A stretch of DNA of 64,000 bases, from assembly GCF_017569185.1 (NCBI RefSeq), contig NZ_CP071869.1, forward strand, positions 186,001-250,000, written 5' to 3'. The translations under genes and the position numbers were made by a program. This document shows, in pieces, positions 55,392 through 64,000 of this stretch; the stretch's first letter is position 1; the number at the start of each line of letters is the position of its first letter. The stretch comes from Polaribacter cellanae (GTDB lineage Bacteria; Bacteroidota; Bacteroidia; Flavobacteriales; Flavobacteriaceae). Under the pieces are notes generated by a model that saw only the letters and a list, made by a program, of their open reading frames with translations, did no database searches and was not told the origin of the DNA.

Positions 55392-57328
55392 GGTTTATAG
55401 AATTTTAAAATCAAAATTTCTAATAACAAAGATACAATTGCCAACGCTAAAAACCATTTCCAAAGCCATTGAACTTCATTTTTTTTGTTTAAAGCATTAA
55501 AAGTTGCTGGAATTGAGGAGGAAATCTCTATGTTTTTGTTATTTTGGGCAAGTGTATTTAAGTCTAAATATTGTAAGGAACTTTCTTCTTTAGGGAAATT
55601 AAAAGCAACGTTTTGTAAGGTGTCTTTTTGTTTTAAAATTTTATAAATTCCAGCTTCTAAAGGTTGCTCTTTCGTTGTTATTACTATGTTATTCTGAAAA
55701 GTTTGTTGCAAAGGAATAAAGGAGTTTTTATTGTTTGCAATCGTTAAAATTTCGTCCTTTCCTAATTGAGTTTCAATGCCTATTTTATTTTCTGCATCAA
55801 CTCTGTAAGATAATTGTGGAAATTGAAAACTTAATTGTCCGAAATTGTAAAAAACAGGCACAATTAAAGGCGAATTTAAAAAGTTACTATTCGTTTTTGC
55901 CAGAGAACTAGAAACATAATAAATGTTATTTTTTAATTCATTGATAAAAGGCGTGTTATTTTCAAACGAAATAATTGTATTGCTATTTTTTGAAGAAATA
56001 GGGTAGAGGCTATAAACTGATGGATATTGAAAATTATTTACCTTTTTGGAAAAAACATTCTTAAACAAAGGATGATTATAATTGATGGAAGTAATTTTTA
56101 GAGTATCGATTATTTTATTTTGAAACTTGCCAATTTGCAGTTTGTTGAAAAATGAATTGTAAGAATTTACCTCCGATTTTTCATTCGGAATAATTACCAA
56201 GCTTCCTCCGTTTTTAGAAAAATCGAATAGACTTTGTGCTAAAATTTCTGGAATATTTTCTAAACTATTTAAGATGATTAATTGCTGTTTTGGAATGGCG
56301 TTATAATTTACATTTTGGATAGTAGAATTCGTGAAATTAAATTCGTCTTCCGTATAAATTTTAGACAAGAAATCTGCCTTATTTCCAATCGCCAAAACAC
56401 TCGCTTTTTTACGTTTATTAATACTGAAAAAATAAGTGTTATCAAATTTAAAAGTATCGCTAAAAGTTATTTGTATTTTTCCTAAAAATGTATCCTGATT
56501 TTGGATTGTAAATTGAATCGTTTTCGAAGTATCTTTACCTATACTAAAAGATTGCTTGCTTACTAAATTTTCGTTGTTAAAAATAGCAATAGGAGTGTTG
56601 TTTTTTGCTTCTCCTTGATTTTTTATAACTGCATTTATGATAAAGTTGGTTGTGTTTGCATTGCTAACAAAAACACTATCGATAGAAAGATTACTTTTTT
56701 GTGAAGATTCTAATTTAATAGCAGAAAAAGAGGGTGTTACATTTGTAAACTTACTTTCGTAAGTGTCTTGAAAATCAGAAATTAAAATACTTTTATATAA
56801 AGTATTTGTTTTATTTTTGTTTTGTTGGTCTATTTTTAGAAAAACTGTCGATAAATCTAATTTTTTTGAAGTGTTTTCTACTTTTAGTAGTATGTTTTTC
56901 AATTCATTTTTAGAAATATCTTTATAAAAGTTGGTATTTGTCTGCAGCGAATATATACCTTTTTCGTTAGAACTTTTTATAATTTCTTGTGCAGCAATTT
57001 TCAATAAATTTCCTTTTTCTCCTTTCGTATTTGTACTTAAAGAATTGTCTAAATAAATAAATGTATGTTGCTTTTTGTCGATATTTTTATCACTAAAATA
57101 AGGTTGAGAAAAAGCTAAAAGTATCGCAGAAAATAATAACAGTCGAGATGCTAAAATCAACCATTTTTTTATACGAGAACTCTTACGTGTTTGTTGTTGT
57201 ATTTTTTGCAAAAAAGCAACATTCGTAAAAGGTATTTTTACAAACTTTTGTAATTGAAAAAGATGCACTAAAATTGGTATAATTAGTAGTGCAAAAAAAT
57301 ATAAAACTTCAGGGTTTTTAAATTGCAT
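55388..57328 (-). CDS. BatA-domain membrane protein
   Basis: The 646-residue protein has an N-terminal BatA region with two membrane segments (LYFFALLIIPILVHLFQL and ILASRLLLFSAILLAF), a degenerate vWA-like domain with YLDNSLSTN (DxSxS metal site), a long beta-rich periplasmic part and a C-terminal membrane anchor (WFLALAIVSLLLEILIL). BatA-type proteins work with MoxR ATPases in aerotolerance or envelope biogenesis. First gene of a four-gene operon. Confidence 0.87.
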   Translation of the reverse strand: MQFKNPEVLYFFALLIIPILVHLFQLQKFVKIPFTNVAFLQKIQQQTRKSSRIKKWLILASRLLLFSAILLAFSQPYFSDKNIDKKQHTFIYLDNSLSTNTKGEKGNLLKIAAQEIIKSSNEKGIYSLQTNTNFYKDISKNELKNILLKVENTSKKLDLSTVFLKIDQQNKNKTNTLYKSILISDFQDTYESKFTNVTPSFSAIKLESSQKSNLSIDSVFVSNANTTNFIINAVIKNQGEAKNNTPIAIFNNENLVSKQSFSIGKDTSKTIQFTIQNQDTFLGKIQITFSDTFKFDNTYFFSINKRKKASVLAIGNKADFLSKIYTEDEFNFTNSTIQNVNYNAIPKQQLIILNSLENIPEILAQSLFDFSKNGGSLVIIPNEKSEVNSYNSFFNKLQIGKFQNKIIDTLKITSINYNHPLFKNVFSKKVNNFQYPSVYSLYPISSKNSNTIISFENNTPFINELKNNIYYVSSSLAKTNSNFLNSPLIVPVFYNFGQLSFQFPQLSYRVDAENKIGIETQLGKDEILTIANNKNSFIPLQQTFQNNIVITTKEQPLEAGIYKILKQKDTLQNVAFNFPKEESSLQYLDLNTLAQNNKNIEISSSIPATFNALNKKNEVQWLWKWFLALAIVSLLLEILILKFYKP

Positions 57329-57562
57329 TATTAGTGTTTATGTAATTTCAAAAATAGGGAAATTTATAGAATAGATTTTGTAAATTAATGGTAAAAAAAT
57401 ATCTTATAAATCTTTAAATAAGGTATGGCTTACTTGCAACAATTATTATAAGGAAAACTAAAGTACAAAGATTTTACAGATTTTTAGGAGGATTTTGATT
57501 AGGAATTTACAAGGATTCGAAAGGCAGAAAATTCTCTCCTTTAAGGAATTTGAATGAGTTTT

Positions 57563-58327
57563 TTAAAATTTTTCGAAAACGCCCAAGCCAAAAAGAGCAA
57601 AATCGTATTTTACAGGGTCGTTTACATCTAATTTTCTTAAGTTTTTGTCTAATACAGCAACAGCTTTCCAATCGTTTTGTTTTCTTGGAAGTAGTTTTAA
57701 TTTTCGAGCTACGTTTCCAGAATGTACGTCTAAAGGGCATGATAAATTTGCAGATTTGTGTGTTTCCCAAATTCCGAAATCTACGCCAGCTTTATCATTT
57801 CTAACCATCCATCGTAAAAACATATTTATACGTTTTGCTGCAGAATTTTTTAAAGGATCCGAAATGTGTTTTTGAGTTCTTTGCTGGTGTTCAACCTTAA
57901 AAAAATGTTGTTTAAATTGATGGATTGCAGTTTGGTACGTATTCGAATTATCTTTTATAGAAAGTGCTTCTTCTAAACCACCATAATTTGAATAAATGTA
58001 TTTTAATGATTTTACAAATTGTTGAAAATCTATATAATTAAAAGTTCTATGGACAAAGTTATTGATACCTTCTAAATCTTTTTTTTGATGGTTGATGATA
58101 AAATCATAAGGAGAATTGTCTAATAATTCCATCATTTTCGAAGCATTTTTAATAATCATGGTTCTGTTTCCCCATGAAATAATTGCGGTTAAAAAACCAG
58201 CAATTTCAATGTCTTCTTTTAAAGAAAAACGATGTGGAATTTGAATAGGGTCTGACTCTATAAACTTAGGATTGTTGTATAGCATAACCTTTTCGTCTAA
58301 AAATTCTTTCAATTCCAATTTTTTCAT
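57563..58327 (-). CDS. TIGR02757 family protein
   Basis: The roughly 254-residue protein matches TIGR02757, with IPHRFSLKEDIEIAGFL, SWGNRTMIIKNA, NMFLRWMVRND and FALFGLGVFEKF at the end. The C-terminal part resembles HhH-GPD DNA glycosylases, with CPLDVHSGNVARKL. Function unproven. ATG 58363 lies within a terminator hairpin, so the start is taken as 58327. Confidence 0.85.
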   Translation of the reverse strand: MKKLELKEFLDEKVMLYNNPKFIESDPIQIPHRFSLKEDIEIAGFLTAIISWGNRTMIIKNASKMMELLDNSPYDFIINHQKKDLEGINNFVHRTFNYIDFQQFVKSLKYIYSNYGGLEEALSIKDNSNTYQTAIHQFKQHFFKVEHQQRTQKHISDPLKNSAAKRINMFLRWMVRNDKAGVDFGIWETHKSANLSCPLDVHSGNVARKLKLLPRKQNDWKAVAVLDKNLRKLDVNDPVKYDFALFGLGVFEKF

Positions 58328-58346
58328 CTTTTTTATTTGAGAATAT

Positions 58347-58385
58347 GAATAAAAAAACCTCATAATTTATGGAAACTATGAGGTT
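58347..58385 (-). terminator. Terminator of the immunophilin gene
   Basis: Stem AACCTCAT / ATGAGGTT with a T run on the minus strand, 22 bases beyond the immunophilin stop. Confidence 0.8.
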
Positions 58386-58406
58386 GTATTACAATTTGAA
58401 TTTATT

Positions 58407-59339
58407 TTACTTTACGTCCATCAATTCAACATCAAAAATAAGTGTTGCATCTGGTGGAATTACACCTCCAGCACCTGCAGAACCATAAGCCAAATGAGAA
58501 GGAATTACAAAACGAGCTTTGTCACCCACTTGTAATAACTGAATACCTTCGTCCCAACCAGAAATTACCTGACCAACACCAACGTTAAAATCGATTGGTT
58601 GTTTTCTTTTGTAAGAAGAATCGAAAACTGTTCCGTCTAATAATTGTCCTTTATAATGTACAGAAACACCAGCGCCTTTTGTGGCTTGTTTTCCATCTCC
58701 TTTCTGCAAAATTTGATAACGCAATCCGCTTTTAGTTTCATCATAACCAGCAGCAACAGAATCTAATAATTCCTTTTGTTTTGCTTTTGCTTCTGCCTCT
58801 CTTTTTTCTCTTGCGCCTTCGAAAGTTCTAAATGCTTCAACTGCATTAAAAGCTTCTGCATCTGCACCAACTCTAATAATTTCTACGGCAGATAATTCAT
58901 CTCCTTGTGCAACTGCGTCTACAACATCTTGTCCTTCAATTACAGAACCAAAAACAGTGTGTTTACCATCTAACCATGGAGTAGGAACGTGGGTGATGTA
59001 AAATTGAGAACCATTGGTTGCAGGTCCAGAATTTGCCATGGCTAATTTCCCTGGAGCATCGTGTTTTAAATCAGGATGAAACTCATCGTCGAACTTATAA
59101 CCTGGGTTTCCAGTTCCTGTTCCTAATGGGCAACCACCTTGAATCATAAAATCTGGAATTACTCTATGGAATTTTAATCCATTATAATAAGGAGTTCCCT
59201 GATCTTTTACTGAGTTTTCTAAATTTCCTTCTGCCAAAGCAACAAAGTTACCAACTGTTCCAGGCGTTTTTTCGTGTTCCAATTGTACTAAAATATCACC
59301 TTTTGCTGTTGTGAATTTTGCGTATATTCCGTTATTCAT
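58407..59339 (-). CDS. Dual immunophilin: cyclophilin-FKBP fusion
   Basis: The 310-residue protein has an N-terminal cyclophilin domain (about 1-160) with FHRVIPDFMIQGG, GSQFYITHVPTPWLDGKHTVFG, a Lys- and Glu-rich linker (about 165-205), and a C-terminal FKBP domain (about 210-310) with VHYKGQLLDGTVFDSS and VIPPDATLIFDVELM. Both are peptidyl-prolyl isomerases. No signal peptide, so cytoplasmic. Dual-family immunophilins are known from a few bacteria and protists. Confidence 0.95.
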   Translation of the reverse strand: MNNGIYAKFTTAKGDILVQLEHEKTPGTVGNFVALAEGNLENSVKDQGTPYYNGLKFHRVIPDFMIQGGCPLGTGTGNPGYKFDDEFHPDLKHDAPGKLAMANSGPATNGSQFYITHVPTPWLDGKHTVFGSVIEGQDVVDAVAQGDELSAVEIIRVGADAEAFNAVEAFRTFEGAREKREAEAKAKQKELLDSVAAGYDETKSGLRYQILQKGDGKQATKGAGVSVHYKGQLLDGTVFDSSYKRKQPIDFNVGVGQVISGWDEGIQLLQVGDKARFVIPSHLAYGSAGAGGVIPPDATLIFDVELMDVK

Positions 59340-59361
59340 ATTACTTAATTTTAATCGTTTT

Positions 59362-59423
59362 TGTCTCCTCGAGCGCAGTCGAGAGGTCTTTTGTATTAGT
59401 TCTCGACTGCGCTCGAACTGACA
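59362..59423. repeat. Dispersed palindromic element, copy 3
   Basis: The best-preserved copy: arms TCGAGCGCAGTCGAGAGG and TTCTCGACTGCGCTCGA with TGTC and GACA at the ends. It lies 22 bases upstream of the immunophilin start and 35 bases after the end of the barrel gene. Confidence 0.9.
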
Positions 59424-59457
59424 TTTATGATGTTTCTGAAATTTGTTTCAGAATAAA

Positions 59458-61011
59458 TTATTTTTTTGCATTTAAAATGGAGAAACCATAAGTTAATCCA
59501 ATGTTTATGTTCGATGAATTTACATTTCCAAAGGGCGACCACATTTGTCCGCCAGAAATATGAAAAGATAAATCGTTATTTGCGTGGTAATTAATTCCTA
59601 CAGTTGGTCTTATTAGTACACCTTCACCAGAATCTACTCTTCCTCCACCAGCAACACCTGCAGCAGCTTCTGCAAATAAAGAAAAATTATTGTTTAAAAA
59701 TTTATTACTTTTTATACCTAAACCGAAGATACCATGTGCGTAACCTCCAGATTTTCCTTTGTATGCAAAAGAAGCTTCACCAGCAATGTAAAACCTTTTA
59801 TTTAAATCGTATTGAACTTTTAAAGCTATTAGTTGCAAATCACTTGCAGGAATTCCGAATTTGGCAACATCAAAATACGTTTGGTTTTCTGCGCTAACTC
59901 GCAATCCTTGCGTTTTAATTTCTCTTACAGCTTCTCCAGTAAAAGGGTCTTTTGTTCCACCACTTAAACCATAATACTTAATACTAAAACCTGCTGTATA
60001 AGCTTCAAAACTAGCAATTCCTCCAATAGATTTATGATATCCTGCATGACCACTTAAACCAAATCTATCTGTAATTCTAATATCTGCGCCTACATTTGGA
60101 TATGCAGTTAAACCACCTTCAGGAAAAATTCTTCCACCAGCAGCTCCAATACCCAGTTTTCCAAAAAGATTAATTCTATTTGTTAATCTTAGATTTTTTC
60201 CTGCTCCAAAGAATACGTCCATAAAACCAGCAGTTAAACCACCATACATAGCATCTACATGCGCATAAATAAAAGTTGTGGGGGTTAAATATCGTTGATA
60301 TTCAAAACCTAAGACAGATAAAGTATGGTCAATTGGTTTGTATTTAGGAGTTGTACTTGCATCTGTTCTAGAGTTTCCTCTTGGAAAGAAGTAATCGAAG
60401 GTAATTTGTTGCACACTTTTAACAGCGGGTTTGCTATTGTTATTTACTGTAAACGATTTATTAGCATCTTCGTAAGAAGCAACTCTTAAGGTTGTTGGAA
60501 TTTCTACAAAGAAAGAAATATTACTATCTTTCTGTATTCCTGTGAAGAAATTCATATAACCATATTGTACACCAAAAGAAAAATCGTTTTTCTTATACTG
60601 TAATCCAATATTTGGGTAAATAATACCACCACCATTTACTAAAGAGCGATAGCCTCCTCCTCCTCCAAAATGGACATTTGCATCAAAATATAAGTTTTTA
60701 TAAATTGGTGTGTTTACTCCTAAAGTTACACCTAAAGTAAATAAACCTCCTTGATCTCCAGTTAAAGCTCCATGAAATCCAGCTCCTGTATAAAGCCAAT
60801 CGTTTAACGGAATTAAATAGTTTAAACCGAAAAAGCCCATTTTGGGTTCCAAACCATAGCTTACTTGCTCAGTTGGTTGTTCTATTAAAATATAGTTTAA
60901 TCTTATTTTATTGTTTAATTCTTTTACTTTTAATGAAGAAAAAGACCCATTAGTTTGAGAAAAAGCTTGGAAACTAATGATTGTTATAATTAATAGAATT
61001 ACTTTTTTCAT
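59458..61011 (-). CDS. Outer-membrane beta-barrel-like protein with internal repeats
   Basis: The 517-residue protein has a signal peptide (LLIITIISFQAFSQ) and an aromatic, Gly-rich strand pattern. Three similar segments occur: FGGGGGYRSLVNGGGIIYPN, IGAAGGRIFPEGGLTAYPNV and AGGGRVDSGEGVLIRPTVGI, each followed by an amphipathic strand pair. This suggests repeated barrel units. It begins 5 bases after prfC, so is co-transcribed with it. Function unknown. Confidence 0.82.
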   Translation of the reverse strand: MKKVILLIITIISFQAFSQTNGSFSSLKVKELNNKIRLNYILIEQPTEQVSYGLEPKMGFFGLNYLIPLNDWLYTGAGFHGALTGDQGGLFTLGVTLGVNTPIYKNLYFDANVHFGGGGGYRSLVNGGGIIYPNIGLQYKKNDFSFGVQYGYMNFFTGIQKDSNISFFVEIPTTLRVASYEDANKSFTVNNNSKPAVKSVQQITFDYFFPRGNSRTDASTTPKYKPIDHTLSVLGFEYQRYLTPTTFIYAHVDAMYGGLTAGFMDVFFGAGKNLRLTNRINLFGKLGIGAAGGRIFPEGGLTAYPNVGADIRITDRFGLSGHAGYHKSIGGIASFEAYTAGFSIKYYGLSGGTKDPFTGEAVREIKTQGLRVSAENQTYFDVAKFGIPASDLQLIALKVQYDLNKRFYIAGEASFAYKGKSGGYAHGIFGLGIKSNKFLNNNFSLFAEAAAGVAGGGRVDSGEGVLIRPTVGINYHANNDLSFHISGGQMWSPFGNVNSSNINIGLTYGFSILNAKK

Positions 61012-61016
61012 CGGTT

Positions 61017-62609
61017 TTATTTTTTAAATTCACTTGTAGTATGCAATTTTACGCTTGGATATTTACTTTGCGTCATTTGCATTGTAAAAGCAGAATCTGC
61101 TAAAAAGACTAACTGCCCTTCTTTATCCTTGGCTAAATAACGTTGTTTTACTCGCTTAAAATCTTTAAATTCTTCGTTTTTTGGATCTGTAGGTTCTACC
61201 CAACAAGCCTTATGTACACTTAAATTTTCGTAGGTACATTTTGCACCATATTCGTGTTCTAATCGATATTGAATTACTTCAAATTGAAGTGCACCAACTG
61301 TACCAACGATTCTTCGTCCATTCATTTCTAAAATGAATAATTGTGCAACACCTTCGTCCATTAATTGGTCTAAACCTTTGTACAATTGCTTAGATTTCAT
61401 TGGATCTGCATTGTTAACGTAACGAAAATGTTCTGGAGAAAAACTTGGAATTCCCCTAAAGTTTAATGCTTCGCCTTCGGTTAATGTATCTCCAATTTTA
61501 AAGTTTCCTGTATCATGTATTCCCACAATATCTCCAGGGAAAGATTCGTCTACAATTTCTTTTTTCTCGGCGAAAAACGCATTCGGGCTCGAAAATTTTA
61601 CTTTCTTGCCATTTCGAACGTGTAAATAAGGCGAATTTCTTTTAAAGGTGCCAGAAACTACTTTTATAAATGCTAACCTGTCTCTGTGTTTAGGATCCAT
61701 ATTTGCATGGATTTTAAACACAAAACCAGTCATTTTTTTCTCTTTTGAATCTACCAAACGCTCTTCTGCCTTTTTTGGTTGTGGCGAAGGAGCTATTTCT
61801 ATAAATGCATCTAACAATTCTTTAACTCCAAAATTATTTAATGCAGATCCAAAAAATACAGGCTGTAGTTCTCCTTTTAAATATTCCTCTTGATTGAAAG
61901 GTGGATATACTTCATCTATCAATTCCAATTCTTCGCGCAAAGTATCTGCTGCTTTTTTACCAACGGCTTTGTCTAATTCTGGGTTCGAAAGATCGTCGAA
62001 TTCAACACCTTCAGAAACCGTTTGCTTTTTATCTCCAGCAAATAAGTTTAATTTTTTTTCCCAAATATTATAGATTCCTTTAAAATCGTACCCCATTCCA
62101 ATTGGGAAACTCATTGGAGTTACTCGCAAGCCTAATTTTTGCTCCACTTCATCTAATAAATCGAAAGCATCTTTACCTTCTCTATCTAATTTATTGATAA
62201 AAACCAACATAGGTATGCTTCGCATTCTGCATACTTCTACCAATTTTTCTGTTTGTGGTTCCACACCTTTTGCAACATCAATCACTACAATAACGCTATC
62301 TACAGCTGTTAAGGTTCTAAAAGTATCTTCTGCAAAATCTTTGTGCCCAGGAGTATCTAAAATGTTTATTTTCTTGTCTTTGTAAATAAAAGCTAAAACA
62401 GAAGTTGCTACAGAAATACCACGCTGACGCTCAATTTCCATAAAATCGGAAGTGGCTCCTTTTTTTATTTTGTTGTTTTTTACAGCTCCAGCTTCTTGTA
62501 TGGCACCACCAAAAAGTAATAATTTTTCTGTTAGTGTAGTTTTTCCTGCATCTGGGTGCGAAATGATACCAAATGTTCTTCTACGTGCTATTTCTTTTAA
62601 AAAACTCAT
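61017..62609 (-). CDS. prfC: Peptide chain release factor 3
   Basis: The 530-residue GTPase has HPDAGKTTLTEK (P loop), RQRGISVATS (switch), DTPGHKDFAED, NKLDREGKD, and the RF3-specific middle and C-terminal domains (FVFKIHANMDPKHRDRLAF, LQFEVIQYRLEHEYGAK, both in part). It recycles RF1/RF2 from the ribosome. A CAAAGATA box (TATCTTTG on the minus strand) lies at 62628-62635. Confidence 0.97.
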   Translation of the reverse strand: MSFLKEIARRRTFGIISHPDAGKTTLTEKLLLFGGAIQEAGAVKNNKIKKGATSDFMEIERQRGISVATSVLAFIYKDKKINILDTPGHKDFAEDTFRTLTAVDSVIVVIDVAKGVEPQTEKLVEVCRMRSIPMLVFINKLDREGKDAFDLLDEVEQKLGLRVTPMSFPIGMGYDFKGIYNIWEKKLNLFAGDKKQTVSEGVEFDDLSNPELDKAVGKKAADTLREELELIDEVYPPFNQEEYLKGELQPVFFGSALNNFGVKELLDAFIEIAPSPQPKKAEERLVDSKEKKMTGFVFKIHANMDPKHRDRLAFIKVVSGTFKRNSPYLHVRNGKKVKFSSPNAFFAEKKEIVDESFPGDIVGIHDTGNFKIGDTLTEGEALNFRGIPSFSPEHFRYVNNADPMKSKQLYKGLDQLMDEGVAQLFILEMNGRRIVGTVGALQFEVIQYRLEHEYGAKCTYENLSVHKACWVEPTDPKNEEFKDFKRVKQRYLAKDKEGQLVFLADSAFTMQMTQSKYPSVKLHTTSEFKK

Positions 62610-63052
62610 CTACAAATTTTAGAGGTGCAAAGATAGGTTTTATTCTATAATTTTTATAATGAAATTGGTAGGATAAGAAGGACGATTTTATAGAAAAGAT
62701 TAAGACACAGATTTCACGGATTTCACAGATTATTACGCAGAGATTCGCAGAGTAAGACTGAGTTTCAAAGAGTTTTTATTCAAATTTTAAATAAAAAATA
62801 TTTTTGTAGATGACAAAAAACACTTTTTATCAAATAAAAACACGTTATAATCTCTCTGTAAAGACCTCACAGGTTTTTAAAACCTGTGAGGTTTACTAAA
62901 GTATTTAAAAATAAAATATTGAAATTATTATTGCGCAGTAACTAATTTTTGTCATGTATTTATAAAAAATACAAATTTTACAAATTCCTAAAACTAATTC
63001 GTGAAAATCTGTGAAATCTGTGTCAAAAAAAATCTCTGTTTAATAATTAATC
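62610..63052. other. Intergenic region with flanking inverted repeats
   Basis: No gene. Flanks ACACAGATTTCACGGATTTC (about 62706) and an inverted relative ending GAAATCTGTGTC (about 63013-63024) enclose a near-perfect palindrome at 62863-62894 (CCTCACAGGTTTT/AAAACCTGTGAGG). Such words are common in Bacteroidota. Confidence 0.65.
62863..62894. repeat. CCTCACAGGTTT palindrome
   Basis: ACCTCACAGGTTTT and AAAACCTGTGAGGT form a 28-base palindrome, which could act as a terminator or is debris of a mobile repeat. Confidence 0.7.
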
Positions 63053-63754
63053 TCACTCCAAAATCTCAATCGTCATTTTAATATCTTCCTCAGGCCATTC
63101 ATCAACCCCCACTTTTACTCTAGAAATTTTATCCATAGTATTGAAACCAGAAATTACTTCACCAAAAACGGTATGTTCGTTGTTTAAATGATGTGCTCCA
63201 TTTCTATTTTGTACTATATAAAATTCAAAAGGATTGGATAATTTATTAGGATTGTCTTCCCAGTCTCTTGCAGCTGCTAATGCACCATATTTATGTTTTC
63301 GATGGCTTTTAAACTCTGGTTTTAGTCGATAATTTCCATACAATCTTCTTTGTTTTCTTGTATAGGTTTCGTCGGAATTGCCTCCTTGAATTACAAAGTT
63401 TTTAGCAACTCTGTAGATTTCGGTGGTATTAAAATATTTTAATTTTGTTAGAAAAATAAAATTGGCTCTATGGATAGGAACATCGTTATATAACTTCAGT
63501 TTAATATTGCCGAATTTAGTTTTTATAATTACCTTGTTTTCTTTATGTTGTTTACCATATTCTGTAAAAAAAGCTTCTACATTATCTTTATTTAAGCTGT
63601 CCCAACGTTTTTCAACTTTTTTTTCTAAAGTTTTTTTTGTTTTTTTCTTATTTGTTGAAAGTTTTTCCGTTTTTTTCTCAACTTTTTTTCCTTCTTTACA
63701 TTGATAAAGAGAAAGTAAGAAAATGCCTAAAAAAAGTTTGACAAAAATTTTCAT
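63053..63754 (-). CDS. Cyclophilin-type peptidyl-prolyl isomerase, lipoprotein
   Basis: The 233-residue protein has a lipobox (LLSLYQCKE, Cys19), a Lys-rich linker with repeated KKTEK/KKVEK words and a cyclophilin domain with YRVAKNFVIQGGNSDET and HTVFGEVISG. It would act in the periplasm on folding outer-membrane proteins. A CAAAGATA box (63778-63785) may be its promoter. Confidence 0.9.
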   Translation of the reverse strand: MKIFVKLFLGIFLLSLYQCKEGKKVEKKTEKLSTNKKKTKKTLEKKVEKRWDSLNKDNVEAFFTEYGKQHKENKVIIKTKFGNIKLKLYNDVPIHRANFIFLTKLKYFNTTEIYRVAKNFVIQGGNSDETYTRKQRRLYGNYRLKPEFKSHRKHKYGALAAARDWEDNPNKLSNPFEFYIVQNRNGAHHLNNEHTVFGEVISGFNTMDKISRVKVGVDEWPEEDIKMTIEILE

Positions 63755-63874
63755 AAAAAGTATTACTTTTAATATCTCAAAGATAAATCATCAAAATAAA
63801 AGAATAGAAAAATTTGATTGTTTTTATTTATTTTTTATGGATTATTGTAACTTCGTTCCTTATTTTTGTAGAAT

Positions 63875-64000
63875 ATGAAAGAACAAGTAATTTTAGTAGA
63901 TACAAACGACCAACAAATTGGTTTGATGGAAAAAATTGAAGCACACGAAAAAGCGTTGTTGCATAGAGCGTTTTCTGTATTTGTTTTTAATGAAAAAGGA
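63875..64000 (+). CDS. idi: Isopentenyl-diphosphate delta-isomerase type 1, 5' end
   Basis: 42 codons are visible before the window edge: MKEQVILVDTNDQQIG then EAHEKALLHRAFSVFVFNEKG. This is the start of type 1 IDI, a Nudix-fold enzyme that interconverts IPP and DMAPP. Start ATG 63875; a TATTTTTG box lies at 63861-63868. Confidence 0.9.
   Translation, partial: MKEQVILVDTNDQQIGLMEKIEAHEKALLHRAFSVFVFNEKG

Noticed and set aside
57329..57562. Possible small gene or RNA between the BatA and TIGR02757 genes
   Set aside because: Only AT-rich debris with short repeat words is visible; no start or conserved structure.
58328..58363. Upstream start for the TIGR02757 gene
   Set aside because: The ATG falls inside a terminator hairpin.

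Overview
The window is AT-rich DNA from a member of the Bacteroidota, almost certainly a marine Flavobacteriaceae close to Polaribacter or Tenacibaculum. This rests on the gene families present (MoxR/BatA, DUF3822, DUF1573, DUF4199-like, TIGR02757, NamZ-type DUF1343, a cyclophilin-FKBP fusion), on the absence of Shine-Dalgarno-like leaders, on several TTG starts, and on two promoters that fit the Bacteroidota consensus TTTG-N19-TAnnTTTG exactly (pyrG and rpmH). No rRNA, tRNA, CRISPR array, prophage or transposase was seen. Most of the window is core chromosome.

Layout. 1-10 kb: a MoxR ATPase, rsmD with two hypothetical genes, a RecD-like helicase, an LpxR-like lipid A deacylase, two tandem PPK2 kinases, an ArsC/LMW-PTP-like protein, a Smr protein and a cysteine desulfurase. 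10-20 kb: yidC and pyrG, rpmH, a PAP2 phosphatase with an EptA-like transferase (lipid A remodelling), and a short-form carB. 20-31 kb: a decayed GIY-YIG gene, NamZ and an FtsX-like permease head to head, a cystathionine beta-synthase-like enzyme, lipA, a toxin-antitoxin pair, an operon of small Cys-rich membrane protein, glycosyltransferase, sigma factor and Nramp-like transporter, and a lipoprotein metallopeptidase. 31-46 kb: murB, an aminotransferase, a retropepsin/PDZ protein, valS, an OmpA-type lipoprotein, kdsB with a HAD phosphatase, a sigma, anti-sigma-like and sensor operon, and a large conserved protein of unknown role.

46.5-49.7 kb holds the most interesting cassette: a coiled-coil protein, a larger protein that resembles the cytoplasmic part of OmpA-fused signalling proteins, a Ras/Rab-like small GTPase and a hybrid histidine kinase, in one tightly packed operon. 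It looks like a GTPase-linked two-component pathway. Next to it (49.7-51.6 kb) two toxin-antitoxin modules sit between two copies of the 3' end of a DEAD-box helicase gene, with repeated attC-like hairpins at the module edges. 51.5-64 kb: the helicase, an operon of BatA-domain protein, metal-site-less dihydroorotase-like protein, DUF4870-like protein and a frameshifted carboxylesterase, then TIGR02757, the dual immunophilin, prfC with an outer-membrane barrel gene, a lipoprotein cyclophilin, and the start of idi.

A second theme is dispersed palindromic repeats. Copies of a TCGACTGCGCTCGA-type element lie between genes at 12.2, 32.2 and 59.4 kb, and a half copy lies in frame inside murB. Other junk-like repeats seem to have entered valS (twice) and the DUF1343 gene in frame. 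This resembles the palindromic elements inside Rickettsia proteins.
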